Below are positions 1 to 5,892 of a stretch of 5,962 bases of DNA, piece after piece. The translations under genes were made by a program, and so were the position numbers. The notes under the pieces are model-generated. The model worked only from the letters and a program-made list of their open reading frames with translations, ran no database searches and was not told the DNA's origin. Origin of the DNA: Candidatus Omnitrophota bacterium (GTDB lineage Bacteria > Omnitrophota > Gorgyraeia > Velamenicoccales > JABMQK01); assembly GCA_028712915.1 (NCBI GenBank), contig JAQTPJ010000061.1:1-5962 (forward strand), given 5' to 3'. Every line of letters begins with the position of its first letter. Position 1 is the first letter of the stretch.

Positions 1-1839
1 GAAGTAGAAAGGAGCCTGCGTGTCTTGGACGGCGCGATTGTAGTATTTTGCGCGGTTGCGGGCGTTCAGGCGCAGTCAGAAACTGTCTGGAGGCAGGCTG
101 AAAAATACAGCGTCCCCAAAATAGCCTTTGTGAATAAGATGGACCGCACAGGCGCGGATTTTTTCGCGGTATTAAAAGCAATAGAAGAAGAGCTTGGCGC
201 GAACGCGATACCTTTGCAAATACCTATGGGCGCTGAGCAGGCTTTTAAAGGAATAATAGACCTTCTGGAAATGAAGGCTTATTTATATGAAGAAGATAAT
301 TACGGCGAGGAAGTGGAAATTATAGACATCCCGGATGAATATAAAGAAATCGCCGACAAATACCGCCATATTATGGTGGAAAAAACCGCGTCCTGCAATG
401 ACGCGCTTATGGAAAAATACCTCAAGTCCCCGGATTCCATAACCAAGGATGAATTAGTAGTGGTGCTGCGCGTTGCCACAATAGCCAACAGGGTCGTGCC
501 TGTTTTGTGCGGCACGGCATTGAAGAATAAAGGCGTGCAGCAGCTGCTCGACGCTGTAAATATGCTGCTGCCTTCGCCGCTGGACCTGCCTGCGGTAAAA
601 GGGATAAGCCCTGACGAGCCGGACAAGGCTTTAGAAAGAAATCCCAGTACACAGGAGCCGTTTTCCGCGCTGGCATTCAAGATACAGACAGACCCGCACA
701 TGGGAAAACTTATTTATGTCAGGGCCTATTCGGGATTTTTAAACAGCGGCTCGTATGTTTTAAATGCCGCGAAAAATAAAAAGGAGAGGATCTCCAGGAT
801 TTTTCAGATGCACGCCAATCAAAGGGAGAGCGTAGATACTATATTTACCGGGGATATCGCCGCGGTAGTGGGGCTTGATTACACAAAGACAGGCGATACG
901 CTCTGCGATATAGATAATCCCGTTATTTTGGAGGCGATGCATTTTCCAGCGCCGGTGGTCTCTGTAAGCATAAAGCCGCAGAGCCGTTCTGACCAGGATA
1001 AATTAGGCAGGTCTTTGGCAAAGCTTATGGATGAAGACCCTACATTTGTGACGGAGACAGACCGGGAAACCGGCGAGACAATTTTAAGCGGGATGGGAGA
1101 GCTGCACCTTGAGATTATTGTGGACAGGTTAAAGCGCGAGTTCGGCGTGGGCGTGGATGTGAGCCAGCCCAAGGTCGCCTACAGGGAAACGATTACAAAG
1201 TCGATTACTGAAGAAGGTAAATATATCAAGCAGTCCGGCGGACGCGGCCAATACGGCCATGTTGTTTTTGAAATCTCGCCCGCCGAGTCCGGCAAAGGCC
1301 TTGATTTTAAAGACAGCATTAAAGGCGGCGCCATACCAAAAACATATATGCCGTCAATAGAAAAAGGCATTATAGAGGCGATGCACGACGGAGTTTACGC
1401 GGGTTATCCCGTGGTTGATGTCAAAGTTAACCTTGTGGACGGCTCTTTCCACGAAGTTGATTCATCGGATATCGCTTTCAGGATTGCGGCGAGAAAAGGT
1501 TTTAAGAGCGGGTTTATGAAGTGCGAGCCGGTTTTGCTTGAGCCGTATATGCGGCTTGAGGTTATTACGCCGGAGGAATATGTCAGCAGCGTTACCGCGC
1601 ACATCTGTTCCCACCGCGGGAAAATACAGGGCATGGATAACAAGGGCAAACAGAAGGTTGTGGTCGCAGAGGTGCCTTTGTCGGAGATGTTCGGCTCGGC
1701 AACAGCGCTGCGCTCATTAAGCAGCGGCAGGGCGAATTCCTCGATGGAGTTTGATAAATACCAGCAGGTGCCTTCGGAAATCACCAGGAAAATCGTAGAG
1801 GAAAGGCAGAAACTGAAGAAAGAAGAAGAGGAAGAATAG
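1..1839 (+). CDS. fusA: Translation elongation factor G, 5'-truncated by window edge
   Basis: EF-G is the cytoplasmic GTPase that drives ribosomal translocation and, with RRF, ribosome recycling. The reading frame is open from base 1, and the first codons read EVERSLRVLDGAIVVF, the stretch that normally follows the G3 DTPGH motif. The gene therefore begins upstream, and the TTG at 25 is not a real start. 612 codons are present against about 690-705 for the family, so roughly 90 residues (P-loop, switch I, G3) are missing. Visible parts, in window codons: G4 NKMD at 45-48; G5 region CGTALKNKG at 170-178; domain II from about 220; domain III including SGMGELHLE at 363-371; domain IV with SGGRGQYGHV at 412-421 and the tip-loop histidine in DGSFHEVDSSD at codon 484; domain V ending in a charged KKEEEEE tail. 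The G5 motif has Thr where Ser is usual, a conservative change. It is canonical FusA in sequence rather than a Tet(M)-type protection protein. Stop TAG at 1837-1839; palindrome copy A follows after 6 nt. Confidence 0.97.
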   Translation, partial: EVERSLRVLDGAIVVFCAVAGVQAQSETVWRQAEKYSVPKIAFVNKMDRTGADFFAVLKAIEEELGANAIPLQIPMGAEQAFKGIIDLLEMKAYLYEEDNYGEEVEIIDIPDEYKEIADKYRHIMVEKTASCNDALMEKYLKSPDSITKDELVVVLRVATIANRVVPVLCGTALKNKGVQQLLDAVNMLLPSPLDLPAVKGISPDEPDKALERNPSTQEPFSALAFKIQTDPHMGKLIYVRAYSGFLNSGSYVLNAAKNKKERISRIFQMHANQRESVDTIFTGDIAAVVGLDYTKTGDTLCDIDNPVILEAMHFPAPVVSVSIKPQSRSDQDKLGRSLAKLMDEDPTFVTETDRETGETILSGMGELHLEIIVDRLKREFGVGVDVSQPKVAYRETITKSITEEGKYIKQSGGRGQYGHVVFEISPAESGKGLDFKDSIKGGAIPKTYMPSIEKGIIEAMHDGVYAGYPVVDVKVNLVDGSFHEVDSSDIAFRIAARKGFKSGFMKCEPVLLEPYMRLEVITPEEYVSSVTAHICSHRGKIQGMDNKGKQKVVVAEVPLSEMFGSATALRSLSSGRANSSMEFDKYQQVPSEITRKIVEERQKLKKEEEEE

Positions 1840-1845
1840 CAGCTT

Positions 1846-1979
1846 AAACCCTAAATCCAAAATCCTAAATTCTAAATAAACCCAAAACTCAAATTTTCCA
1901 AACTCAAAACATCTATTTTGGATTTAAGATTTTGAATTTTGAGTTTATTCAGGGCTTAGAGTTTAGGGTTTAGAGTTTA
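1846..1979. repeat. 134-nt heptad-built imperfect palindrome, copy A
   Basis: The element is an imperfect inverted repeat centred near 1912-1913 and built of 7-nt units. The right arm reads as four inner heptads of type TTTTGNN/TTTANNN (1916-1943), a TTTA phase break (1944-1947), four outer heptads such as TTTAGGG and TTTAGAG (1948-1975), and a terminal TTTA. The left arm mirrors this with AAAYYCT outer units (1846-1873), an AAAT break (1874-1877) and AAAYYCA inner units, one of them an octamer AATTTTCC (1892-1899). The + strand has no G from 1843 to 1919 and only two Cs from 1914 to 1993. It begins 6 nt after the fusA stop and aligns without gaps to copy B at 3373-3506 (108/134 identical by hand count). 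It could fold into a long hairpin at the fusA mRNA 3' end. Function and family name are unknown to me; no target-site duplication is seen. Confidence 0.85.
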
Positions 1980-1997
1980 TTTTTTGGATTTATCAAA

Positions 1998-2027
1998 TTG
2001 CCTATTCCCAATTCGCTGTGATATAAT
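1998..2027 (+). promoter_or_regulatory. Predicted sigma70-type promoter with extended -10
   Basis: A perfect TATAAT lies at 2022-2027, directly preceded by TGA (2019-2021), giving an extended TGn -10. A -35-like TTGCCT (1998-2003, 4 of 6 matching TTGACA) sits 18 bp upstream. Transcription should start near 2034-2036, just after palindrome A, and serve the three-gene operon that follows. The predicted start point leaves only about 7 nt before the ATG at 2042 but over 30 nt before the ATG at 2069, which supports the latter as the start codon. Confidence 0.65.
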
Positions 2028-2058
2028 AATACCTCAAGATTATGAACAGTGAGGAAAC

Positions 2059-2062
2059 GGAG
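2059..2062 (+). promoter_or_regulatory. Ribosome binding site deciding the start at 2069
   Basis: GGAG at 2059-2062 lies six bases before the ATG at 2069, an ideal Shine-Dalgarno spacing. The in-frame ATG 27 bases upstream (2042) has no comparable site and lies almost at the predicted transcription start, so 2069 is preferred. Confidence 0.6.
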
Positions 2063-2068
2063 AAAAAA

Positions 2069-2389
2069 ATGGTTACCATAGGAGATTTTAAAAATTTTGA
2101 AATAAAAGTTGCCACGATTAAAGAAGTCCAGGACCACCCCAACGCGGACAGGTTGTATGTATTAAAGGTTGATATCGGCGATAAAGAGAAACAGCTTGTC
2201 GCGGGAATAAAGCCTTCTTATACAAAAGAAAGCCTGGTGGGCAGGCAGGTAGTTGTCATAGACAATTTAGAGCCGGCGGTTATCCGCGGCGTAGAAAGCC
2301 AGGGAATGCTCTTGGCAGCGCACGACGAAGCAGGGATAGTTATTTTGTCTCTTGAACGCAGCGTCAAGGAGGGCAGCATCATAAAATGA
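2069..2389 (+). CDS. Stand-alone tRNA-binding OB-fold protein (MetRS beta / Trbp111-like)
   Basis: The 106-residue product is a single tRNA-binding OB-fold domain (the tRNA_bind family), as found at the C terminus of many methionyl-tRNA synthetases and in free-standing Trbp111 and CsaA-type proteins. Motifs, numbered from the 2069 start: HPNADRLYVLKVDIG at 23-37, QLVAGI at 42-47 and NLEPAVIRGVESQGMLLAA at 66-84, the signature end of the fold. Such proteins bind tRNA without sequence specificity or assist a MetRS catalytic subunit. Nothing in this window encodes that catalytic part, so whether this is a MetRS subunit or a general tRNA-binding protein is open. An in-frame ATG at 2042 would add nine residues (MNSEETEKK); the SD at 2059-2062 and the promoter position favour 2069. 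It is first in an operon and its stop overlaps the next start (ATGA, 2386-2389). Confidence 0.9.
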   Translation: MVTIGDFKNFEIKVATIKEVQDHPNADRLYVLKVDIGDKEKQLVAGIKPSYTKESLVGRQVVVIDNLEPAVIRGVESQGMLLAAHDEAGIVILSLERSVKEGSIIK

Positions 2390-2811
2390 AAACTATAACC
2401 AAATCCATCGATATTTCCACACAGGGCAACAATGATATTATTGACATTACTTATCAGGTAGAAGAGAAGCTGCGCGAGACCAAGATGGAAGAAGGCAGCG
2501 TCCTTTTATTTGTGACTGGTTCCACCGCGGCAATCACCACTATGGAGTATGAGCCCGGCCAGATCCAGGATTTAAAGGATGTGGTTGACCAGCTCATCCC
2601 GCGCAATAAAAATTACGCCCACAACCACTCCATGTCCGGCTCCGACGGAAACGCGCATTCTCACCTTAGGGCTTCTTTATTCAAATCCGATTTAACCGTG
2701 CCTTTCCAGGAGGGCGAGCTTTTACTGGGCACCTGGCAGCAGATTGTATTTTTGGACTTCGATATCTACCCGCGCAAAAGGAAAATAATACTGCAGTTTA
2801 CAGGCGAATAG
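2386..2811 (+). CDS. YjbQ/UPF0047 family protein (annotated as secondary thiamine-phosphate synthase enzyme)
   Basis: The 141-residue product has the full length and signatures of the YjbQ (UPF0047) family of small beta-rich proteins. Residues 79-93 contain the conserved cluster with H79, H81, D87, G88, N89, H91 and H93 (core DGNAHSH), followed by LRASLFKSDLTVPF and GELLLGTWQQIVFLDFD (110-126), the most conserved family blocks. The N-terminal VTGSTAAITTMEYEPG segment (43-58) corresponds to the usual HTTAGITINEN-type stretch. E. coli YjbQ can weakly substitute for thiamin-phosphate synthase when overproduced, which gave the family its database name; the physiological role is unsettled and no thiamin genes are nearby. 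It overlaps the upstream gene by 4 nt (ATGA). A strong AAGGAGG lies at 2366-2372, 13 nt before the ATG, which is rather far, so translational coupling is likely. Confidence 0.93.
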   Translation: MKTITKSIDISTQGNNDIIDITYQVEEKLRETKMEEGSVLLFVTGSTAAITTMEYEPGQIQDLKDVVDQLIPRNKNYAHNHSMSGSDGNAHSHLRASLFKSDLTVPFQEGELLLGTWQQIVFLDFDIYPRKRKIILQFTGE

Positions 2812-2812
2812 G

Positions 2813-3364
2813 ATGCAACTTAAACAGCTGGTCCCGGAAAGTTTTTGTTTAAGCTGTGACGTGTGCTGCCGTTTTTCAGAAGGCTACACTGTCTGGTCTC
2901 CTTTATTCACAGAGGCTGAGATTAAGCATCTGGTAAATAAAGATATCCTGCCGCCGTCGATATTCACATCCCCCCGCCCAGAAGCGGATGGCAATAAGGT
3001 AAAACACGAACACAGAACCCGAAGGATTAATTTAGTCGCCTATAAAGATTATTTTATCTGCCCGTGTTTTAGGCCTGAAGACAAAAAGTGCCGCATATAT
3101 GAGGATAGGCCTTTTGAGTGCAGGCTGTATCCGTTTCTGCTCGTGAATAGAGGCGGAAAATTTTATATGGCGCAGGACACCAAGTGCCCGTATTTACGCA
3201 GCGCGCAGCAGGAAGAGATAGATTCATACGTAAATTACCTGCAGGAAGCGCTGCAGGCTGATGAAGCCAGGATGTTTTTGAAGAACAGCCCGCAGCTGTT
3301 CGCAGATTACCCCGCCGCAGATTTAAAATTGTTGTTTCCCATAAATAACTACGGCAGCTTATAA
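2813..3364 (+). CDS. YkgJ family cysteine-cluster protein
   Basis: The 183-residue product has the cysteine pattern of the YkgJ/CxxCxxCC family, thought to bind zinc or an iron-sulfur cluster. The N terminus carries C12-x2-C15-x2-CC18-19 (CLSCDVCC). A second group follows: C83 and C85 (FICPCF), C93 and C103 within CRIYEDRPFECRLYPF (93-108), and C125 in DTKCPYL. No signal peptide or membrane segment is evident, so it should be cytoplasmic. The C-terminal third (about 130-183) is a cysteine-free, partly helical extension I do not recognise. The biochemical role of the family is unknown to me; one proposal for relatives is a metal-dependent redox or modification role. It starts one base after the yjbQ-like stop with only a weak AGGCG-like site (2802-2806). 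The nearest in-frame upstream codon of note is a stop at 2786, so no alternative upstream start exists. Palindrome copy B begins 8 nt after its stop. Confidence 0.9.
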   Translation: MQLKQLVPESFCLSCDVCCRFSEGYTVWSPLFTEAEIKHLVNKDILPPSIFTSPRPEADGNKVKHEHRTRRINLVAYKDYFICPCFRPEDKKCRIYEDRPFECRLYPFLLVNRGGKFYMAQDTKCPYLRSAQQEEIDSYVNYLQEALQADEARMFLKNSPQLFADYPAADLKLLFPINNYGSL

Positions 3365-3372
3365 AACAGGAT

Positions 3373-3506
3373 AAACTCTAAACACTAAACTCAAAACTCT
3401 AAATAAATCCAAAACTCAAATTCTCCAAACTCAAAACCAGTGTTTTGGATTTCGTATTTGTGATTTTGGGTTTATTTAGGATTTAGTGTTTAGGATTTAG
3501 AGTTTA
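3373..3506. repeat. 134-nt heptad-built imperfect palindrome, copy B
   Basis: This is the second copy of the element at 1846-1979, with identical length and ungapped alignment. The right arm shows the heptad order most clearly: TTTTGGA, TTTCGTA, TTTGTGA and TTTTGGG (3443-3470), TTTA (3471-3474), then TTTAGGA, TTTAGTG, TTTAGGA and TTTAGAG (3475-3502), and a closing TTTA. The left arm has AAACTCT/AAACACT-type outer units, an AAAT break, and AAANCCA/AAACTCA inner units including the same out-of-phase octamer (AATTCTCC) in the same place as copy A. The + strand has no G from 3371 to 3439 and a single C (3453) from 3439 to 3507. The outermost heptads pair perfectly (AAACTCT with AGAGTTT). The shared octamer and equal length mean the two copies descend from one element. 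Function unknown; a 3'-end hairpin or terminator-like role is an inference. Confidence 0.85.
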
Positions 3507-3566
3507 ACATGGAGCATAAGAGTTTTAGTAATAATAGATTGGTAAGTAAGAATCTCAAAATAATAG

Positions 3567-4457
3567 ATGCAGTTTAGGAAAATCAGCTTAAAAGACAAGG
3601 CCATATTCGATAGGTTTTTATCCTGCCGTATGCCGCAGCTGTCGGCGTATGCCTTTGAGAATATTTTTATCTGGCAAAGCCTTTACGATATTTTCTGGGC
3701 AAAGATAAATAAGAGCCTGTGCGTGTTTTTTAAGGACAGGGTCGGGTGTTTCCTGTATCTTTCGCCTTTGGGCAAAGCAAACGGCGAGGATACGGTTGAG
3801 AAGTGTTTTGAAATTATGGACGGGTTTAACAATAATCCCGTTGTCTCCCGTATAGAAAACGCGGAAGAAAGAGATTTGGATTTTTATAAAGGACTGGGCT
3901 ATAAAACCGTCCTGGCTGGCTGCGATTATGTCTGCAAGAAAGAAGCGCTTGCCGATTTAAAAGGCGAGGCCTTTAAAAAGAAGCGCGCCTTAGCCAACAA
4001 TTTTGTTAACAAATATAATTTCCAATACCTCATTTATAAACCTGGCGATAAAAAAGAATGCATCAGGCTGTATTTATCCTGGATGAAGGAGCGCAAAAGC
4101 CAAAACTCCGACAGGATTTACCAGGGGCTTCTGGACGATAACTTCGCTGTGTTTAAGGCGATGCTTGAGTGCTTCGGCAAATTGAATTTTACCGGCAGAG
4201 TGGTAAAAATAGGCGGCCGCATAAGGGCATTTACATTCGGTTACGAATTAAACAGCGATAGTTTTGTCATTTTATTTGAGGTCTGCGATTTGAAATTGAA
4301 AGGCATAGCCCAGTATATTTTCAGGGAATTTTCCCGCGAACTGGACTACAAAGATATAAACATAATGGATGATTCGGGCTTAGCCAGCTTAAAAAAAGTT
4401 AAATTGTCATACCGGCCCTACAGGACGCTAAATTGCTTTAGCGTAAACCGTGGATAA
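3567..4457 (+). CDS. DUF2156 (MprF C-terminal-like, GNAT-fold) protein
   Basis: The 296-residue product matches the DUF2156 / LPG_synthase_C family, a tandem acyltransferase (GNAT-like) fold related to the aminoacyl-transferring domain of MprF but here soluble, without membrane segments. Visible family landmarks: N-terminal MQFRKISLKDKAIFDRFL; FENIFIW at 30-36; DYVCKKEALADLKG (120-133) followed by a Lys-rich KKKRALANNF (137-146); a strand-turn-strand VKIGGRIRAFTFGYEL at 213-228; and DDSGLASLKKVKLSYRP at 268-284. The MprF domain moves aminoacyl groups from tRNA to lipid, but for free-standing members the substrate is not known, so no reaction is claimed. The ATG at 3567 has no clear Shine-Dalgarno; it is chosen because the following residues match the usual family N terminus. 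Its last eight bases overlap the pabB start, so the two are probably co-transcribed and translationally coupled. Confidence 0.85.
   Translation: MQFRKISLKDKAIFDRFLSCRMPQLSAYAFENIFIWQSLYDIFWAKINKSLCVFFKDRVGCFLYLSPLGKANGEDTVEKCFEIMDGFNNNPVVSRIENAEERDLDFYKGLGYKTVLAGCDYVCKKEALADLKGEAFKKKRALANNFVNKYNFQYLIYKPGDKKECIRLYLSWMKERKSQNSDRIYQGLLDDNFAVFKAMLECFGKLNFTGRVVKIGGRIRAFTFGYELNSDSFVILFEVCDLKLKGIAQYIFREFSRELDYKDINIMDDSGLASLKKVKLSYRPYRTLNCFSVNRG
4425..4444 (+). promoter_or_regulatory. Perfect 8-bp hairpin just before the pabB start
   Basis: ACGCTAAA (4425-4432) and TTTAGCGT (4437-4444) are exact reverse complements around a TTGC loop. The hairpin lies within the last codons of the upstream gene and ends five bases before the GTG start of pabB, occupying the place where a Shine-Dalgarno sequence should be. 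No SD is visible there. It may influence coupling of the two genes; that role is inferred, and a chance palindrome within coding sequence is possible. Confidence 0.4.
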
Positions 4458-5892
4458 TTGCGCGTATATCTCTAGAAAAATAAACCCCGGCACCGCGCCT
4501 TTGCTTAATTTGTTAAGGCGCTGCGATTCGGGTTTTTTTCTGGAGAGCTCCCTTGATATCGACAGGATGGGGCGTTATTCGTTCTTTGGCATTGAGCCGT
4601 TTTCTGTGCTGCAATATAAAAATGGATGGATAACTCATTCGCAAAAAGGCAGGGATAAGAAATTCAAGGGCAATATTTTTAATTATCTGCGCGGGCTGCT
4701 GGATAATTATAAATTGGCTGTAAAGAATCCAAGCGCTAACCCGCCTTTTTTGGGAGGGGCAGTCGGGTTTTTGTCTTATGATTTAGGTTTTTATCTGGAA
4801 AACATCGCCAGGAAGAATAGCGACGACCTGAATACTCCGGATTTATGGTTTGCATTTTTTGATACGGCGCTGATTGTTGATAATTACAGAAATGAGGCTA
4901 CTGTTTTTTCTACCGGCTTTCCGGAAAAAAGCAAGCGCCTTAGAAAAATAAGGGCAAAGCAGCGCTTAAGCGAATTTATAAATAAATTGGACAGTCTGGA
5001 TGAGGGATTATTTTCAGGAGAGGGCTATTATTCCGGAGAACACGAACTCAAATCGAATTTTACTTATAATAATTATATAAGGGCTGTAAATAAATCCCGC
5101 GATTATATTACAAAAGGCGATATTTATCAGATCAACCTCTCGCAGCGTTTCCAGGCAAAAACCGATTTATCCCAGGAGGAACTTTTTGTTAATTTCAGGA
5201 AGGTATTTCCGGTTCCTTTCGGCGGAATAATCAAGGCAGATGATTTCAGTATTATCTCCGGTTCGCCCGAGAGGTTCATTAAATACGACGGAGAATTTGT
5301 CACGACGCGGCCGATGAAAGGCACAAGGCGGCGCACAGGCAACGCGGCATTGGATAGACAATTAAGGCAGGAGTTGGAAGTTAGCGCCAAGGATAAAGCC
5401 GAATTGCTTATGATTGTGGATTTGGAGAGGAATGATTTAGGCAAGGTCTGCGACTACGGCTCGGTAAAAGTTGAATCGTTAAGAAGACTTGAGGAGTATG
5501 CTACGGTATTCCAGGCCACATCGCAGGTCAGAGGCAGGCTCTATCCGGGTATGGACAGGGTCGACATAATTAAGGCGTGTTTTCCCGGCGGCTCGATTAC
5601 AGGATGCCCCAAAATCAGGGCAATGCAGATTATCGAGGAGCTTGAGCCGAACAGGCGGGGCATTTATACGGGGAGCATGGGTTATTTCAGTTTCAGCGGC
5701 ACAATGGATTTTAACATTTTGATACGCAGCTTTTTTAAAAAAGGCAGGGATGTTTATTTTAGCGCCGGCGGCGGGATTGTTTATGATTCAAAACCGGAAT
5801 TAGAATACGAAGAGACGCTTGTAAAAGCAGAGGCCCTGAAAATGGCGCTGCGGGGATATAAAAATGAAGCCTTATGCGTGGCTGGGCGATAA
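4450..5892 (+). CDS. pabB: Aminodeoxychorismate synthase component I (PabB)
   Basis: PabB converts chorismate and ammonia (from a PabA glutaminase) to 4-amino-4-deoxychorismate for folate synthesis. The 480 residues form a full-length chorismate-utilising enzyme: N-terminal domain with FFLESSLDIDRMGRYSFFG (29-47) and GGAVGFLSYDLGFYLE (102-117); catalytic domain from about 203 with YQINLSQRF (226-234), GSPERF (271-276), PMKGT (288-292), DLERNDLGKVC (324-334), FPGGSITGCPKIRAMQ (378-393), GIYTGSMGY (404-412) and a C-terminal GGGIVYDSKPELEYEET. Lys290 in PMKGT matches the catalytic lysine of PabB (PIKGT); anthranilate synthase TrpE has Ala there, so PabB is preferred, and the pabC-like gene directly after agrees. 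The GTG at 4450 is the first possible start, since an in-frame TAA lies at 4444-4446. It overlaps the DUF2156 gene by 8 nt. No pabA is present in the window, so the glutaminase must come from elsewhere or the enzyme uses free ammonia. Confidence 0.93.
   Translation: MDNCAYISRKINPGTAPLLNLLRRCDSGFFLESSLDIDRMGRYSFFGIEPFSVLQYKNGWITHSQKGRDKKFKGNIFNYLRGLLDNYKLAVKNPSANPPFLGGAVGFLSYDLGFYLENIARKNSDDLNTPDLWFAFFDTALIVDNYRNEATVFSTGFPEKSKRLRKIRAKQRLSEFINKLDSLDEGLFSGEGYYSGEHELKSNFTYNNYIRAVNKSRDYITKGDIYQINLSQRFQAKTDLSQEELFVNFRKVFPVPFGGIIKADDFSIISGSPERFIKYDGEFVTTRPMKGTRRRTGNAALDRQLRQELEVSAKDKAELLMIVDLERNDLGKVCDYGSVKVESLRRLEEYATVFQATSQVRGRLYPGMDRVDIIKACFPGGSITGCPKIRAMQIIEELEPNRRGIYTGSMGYFSFSGTMDFNILIRSFFKKGRDVYFSAGGGIVYDSKPELEYEETLVKAEALKMALRGYKNEALCVAGR

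Noticed and set aside
300..1784. Several minus-strand open frames within fusA, and two at 5127-5444 within pabB
   Set aside because: They lie fully antisense to strongly conserved genes, have no recognisable domains, and are low-complexity shadows.
25..1839. TTG at 25 as the fusA start
   Set aside because: Coding sequence typical of EF-G continues in frame to base 1, and the GTPase N terminus is missing; the gene is cut by the window edge.
1846..1979. Telomere-like or G-quadruplex tract (TTTAGGG at 1962-1968 is the plant telomere unit)
   Set aside because: Only one exact unit is present, heptads are degenerate, and there are just two GGG runs on the strand, too few for a quadruplex.
2042..2068. 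ATG at 2042 as start of the tRNA-binding protein
   Set aside because: No Shine-Dalgarno, almost at the predicted transcription start, and the extra nine residues do not resemble the family.
3373..3506. CRISPR array
   Set aside because: The repeated unit is 7 nt with no spacers; the overall form is one inverted repeat.
1846..3506. Composite transposon or MITE
   Set aside because: No transposase between or near the copies and no target-site duplication at either copy's flanks; kept as a repeat only.
3504..3564. Promoter for the DUF2156-pab operon (TTAACA at 3504-3509 with AATAAT at 3530-3535, or TTGGTA at 3539-3544 with AATAAT at 3559-3564)
   Set aside because: Spacings of 20 and 14 bp are outside the normal range; a real promoter may be here but I cannot place it.
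4450..5892. Anthranilate synthase component I (TrpE)
   Set aside because: The PMKGT motif has the PabB-type lysine, and the next gene looks like pabC, not a trp gene.
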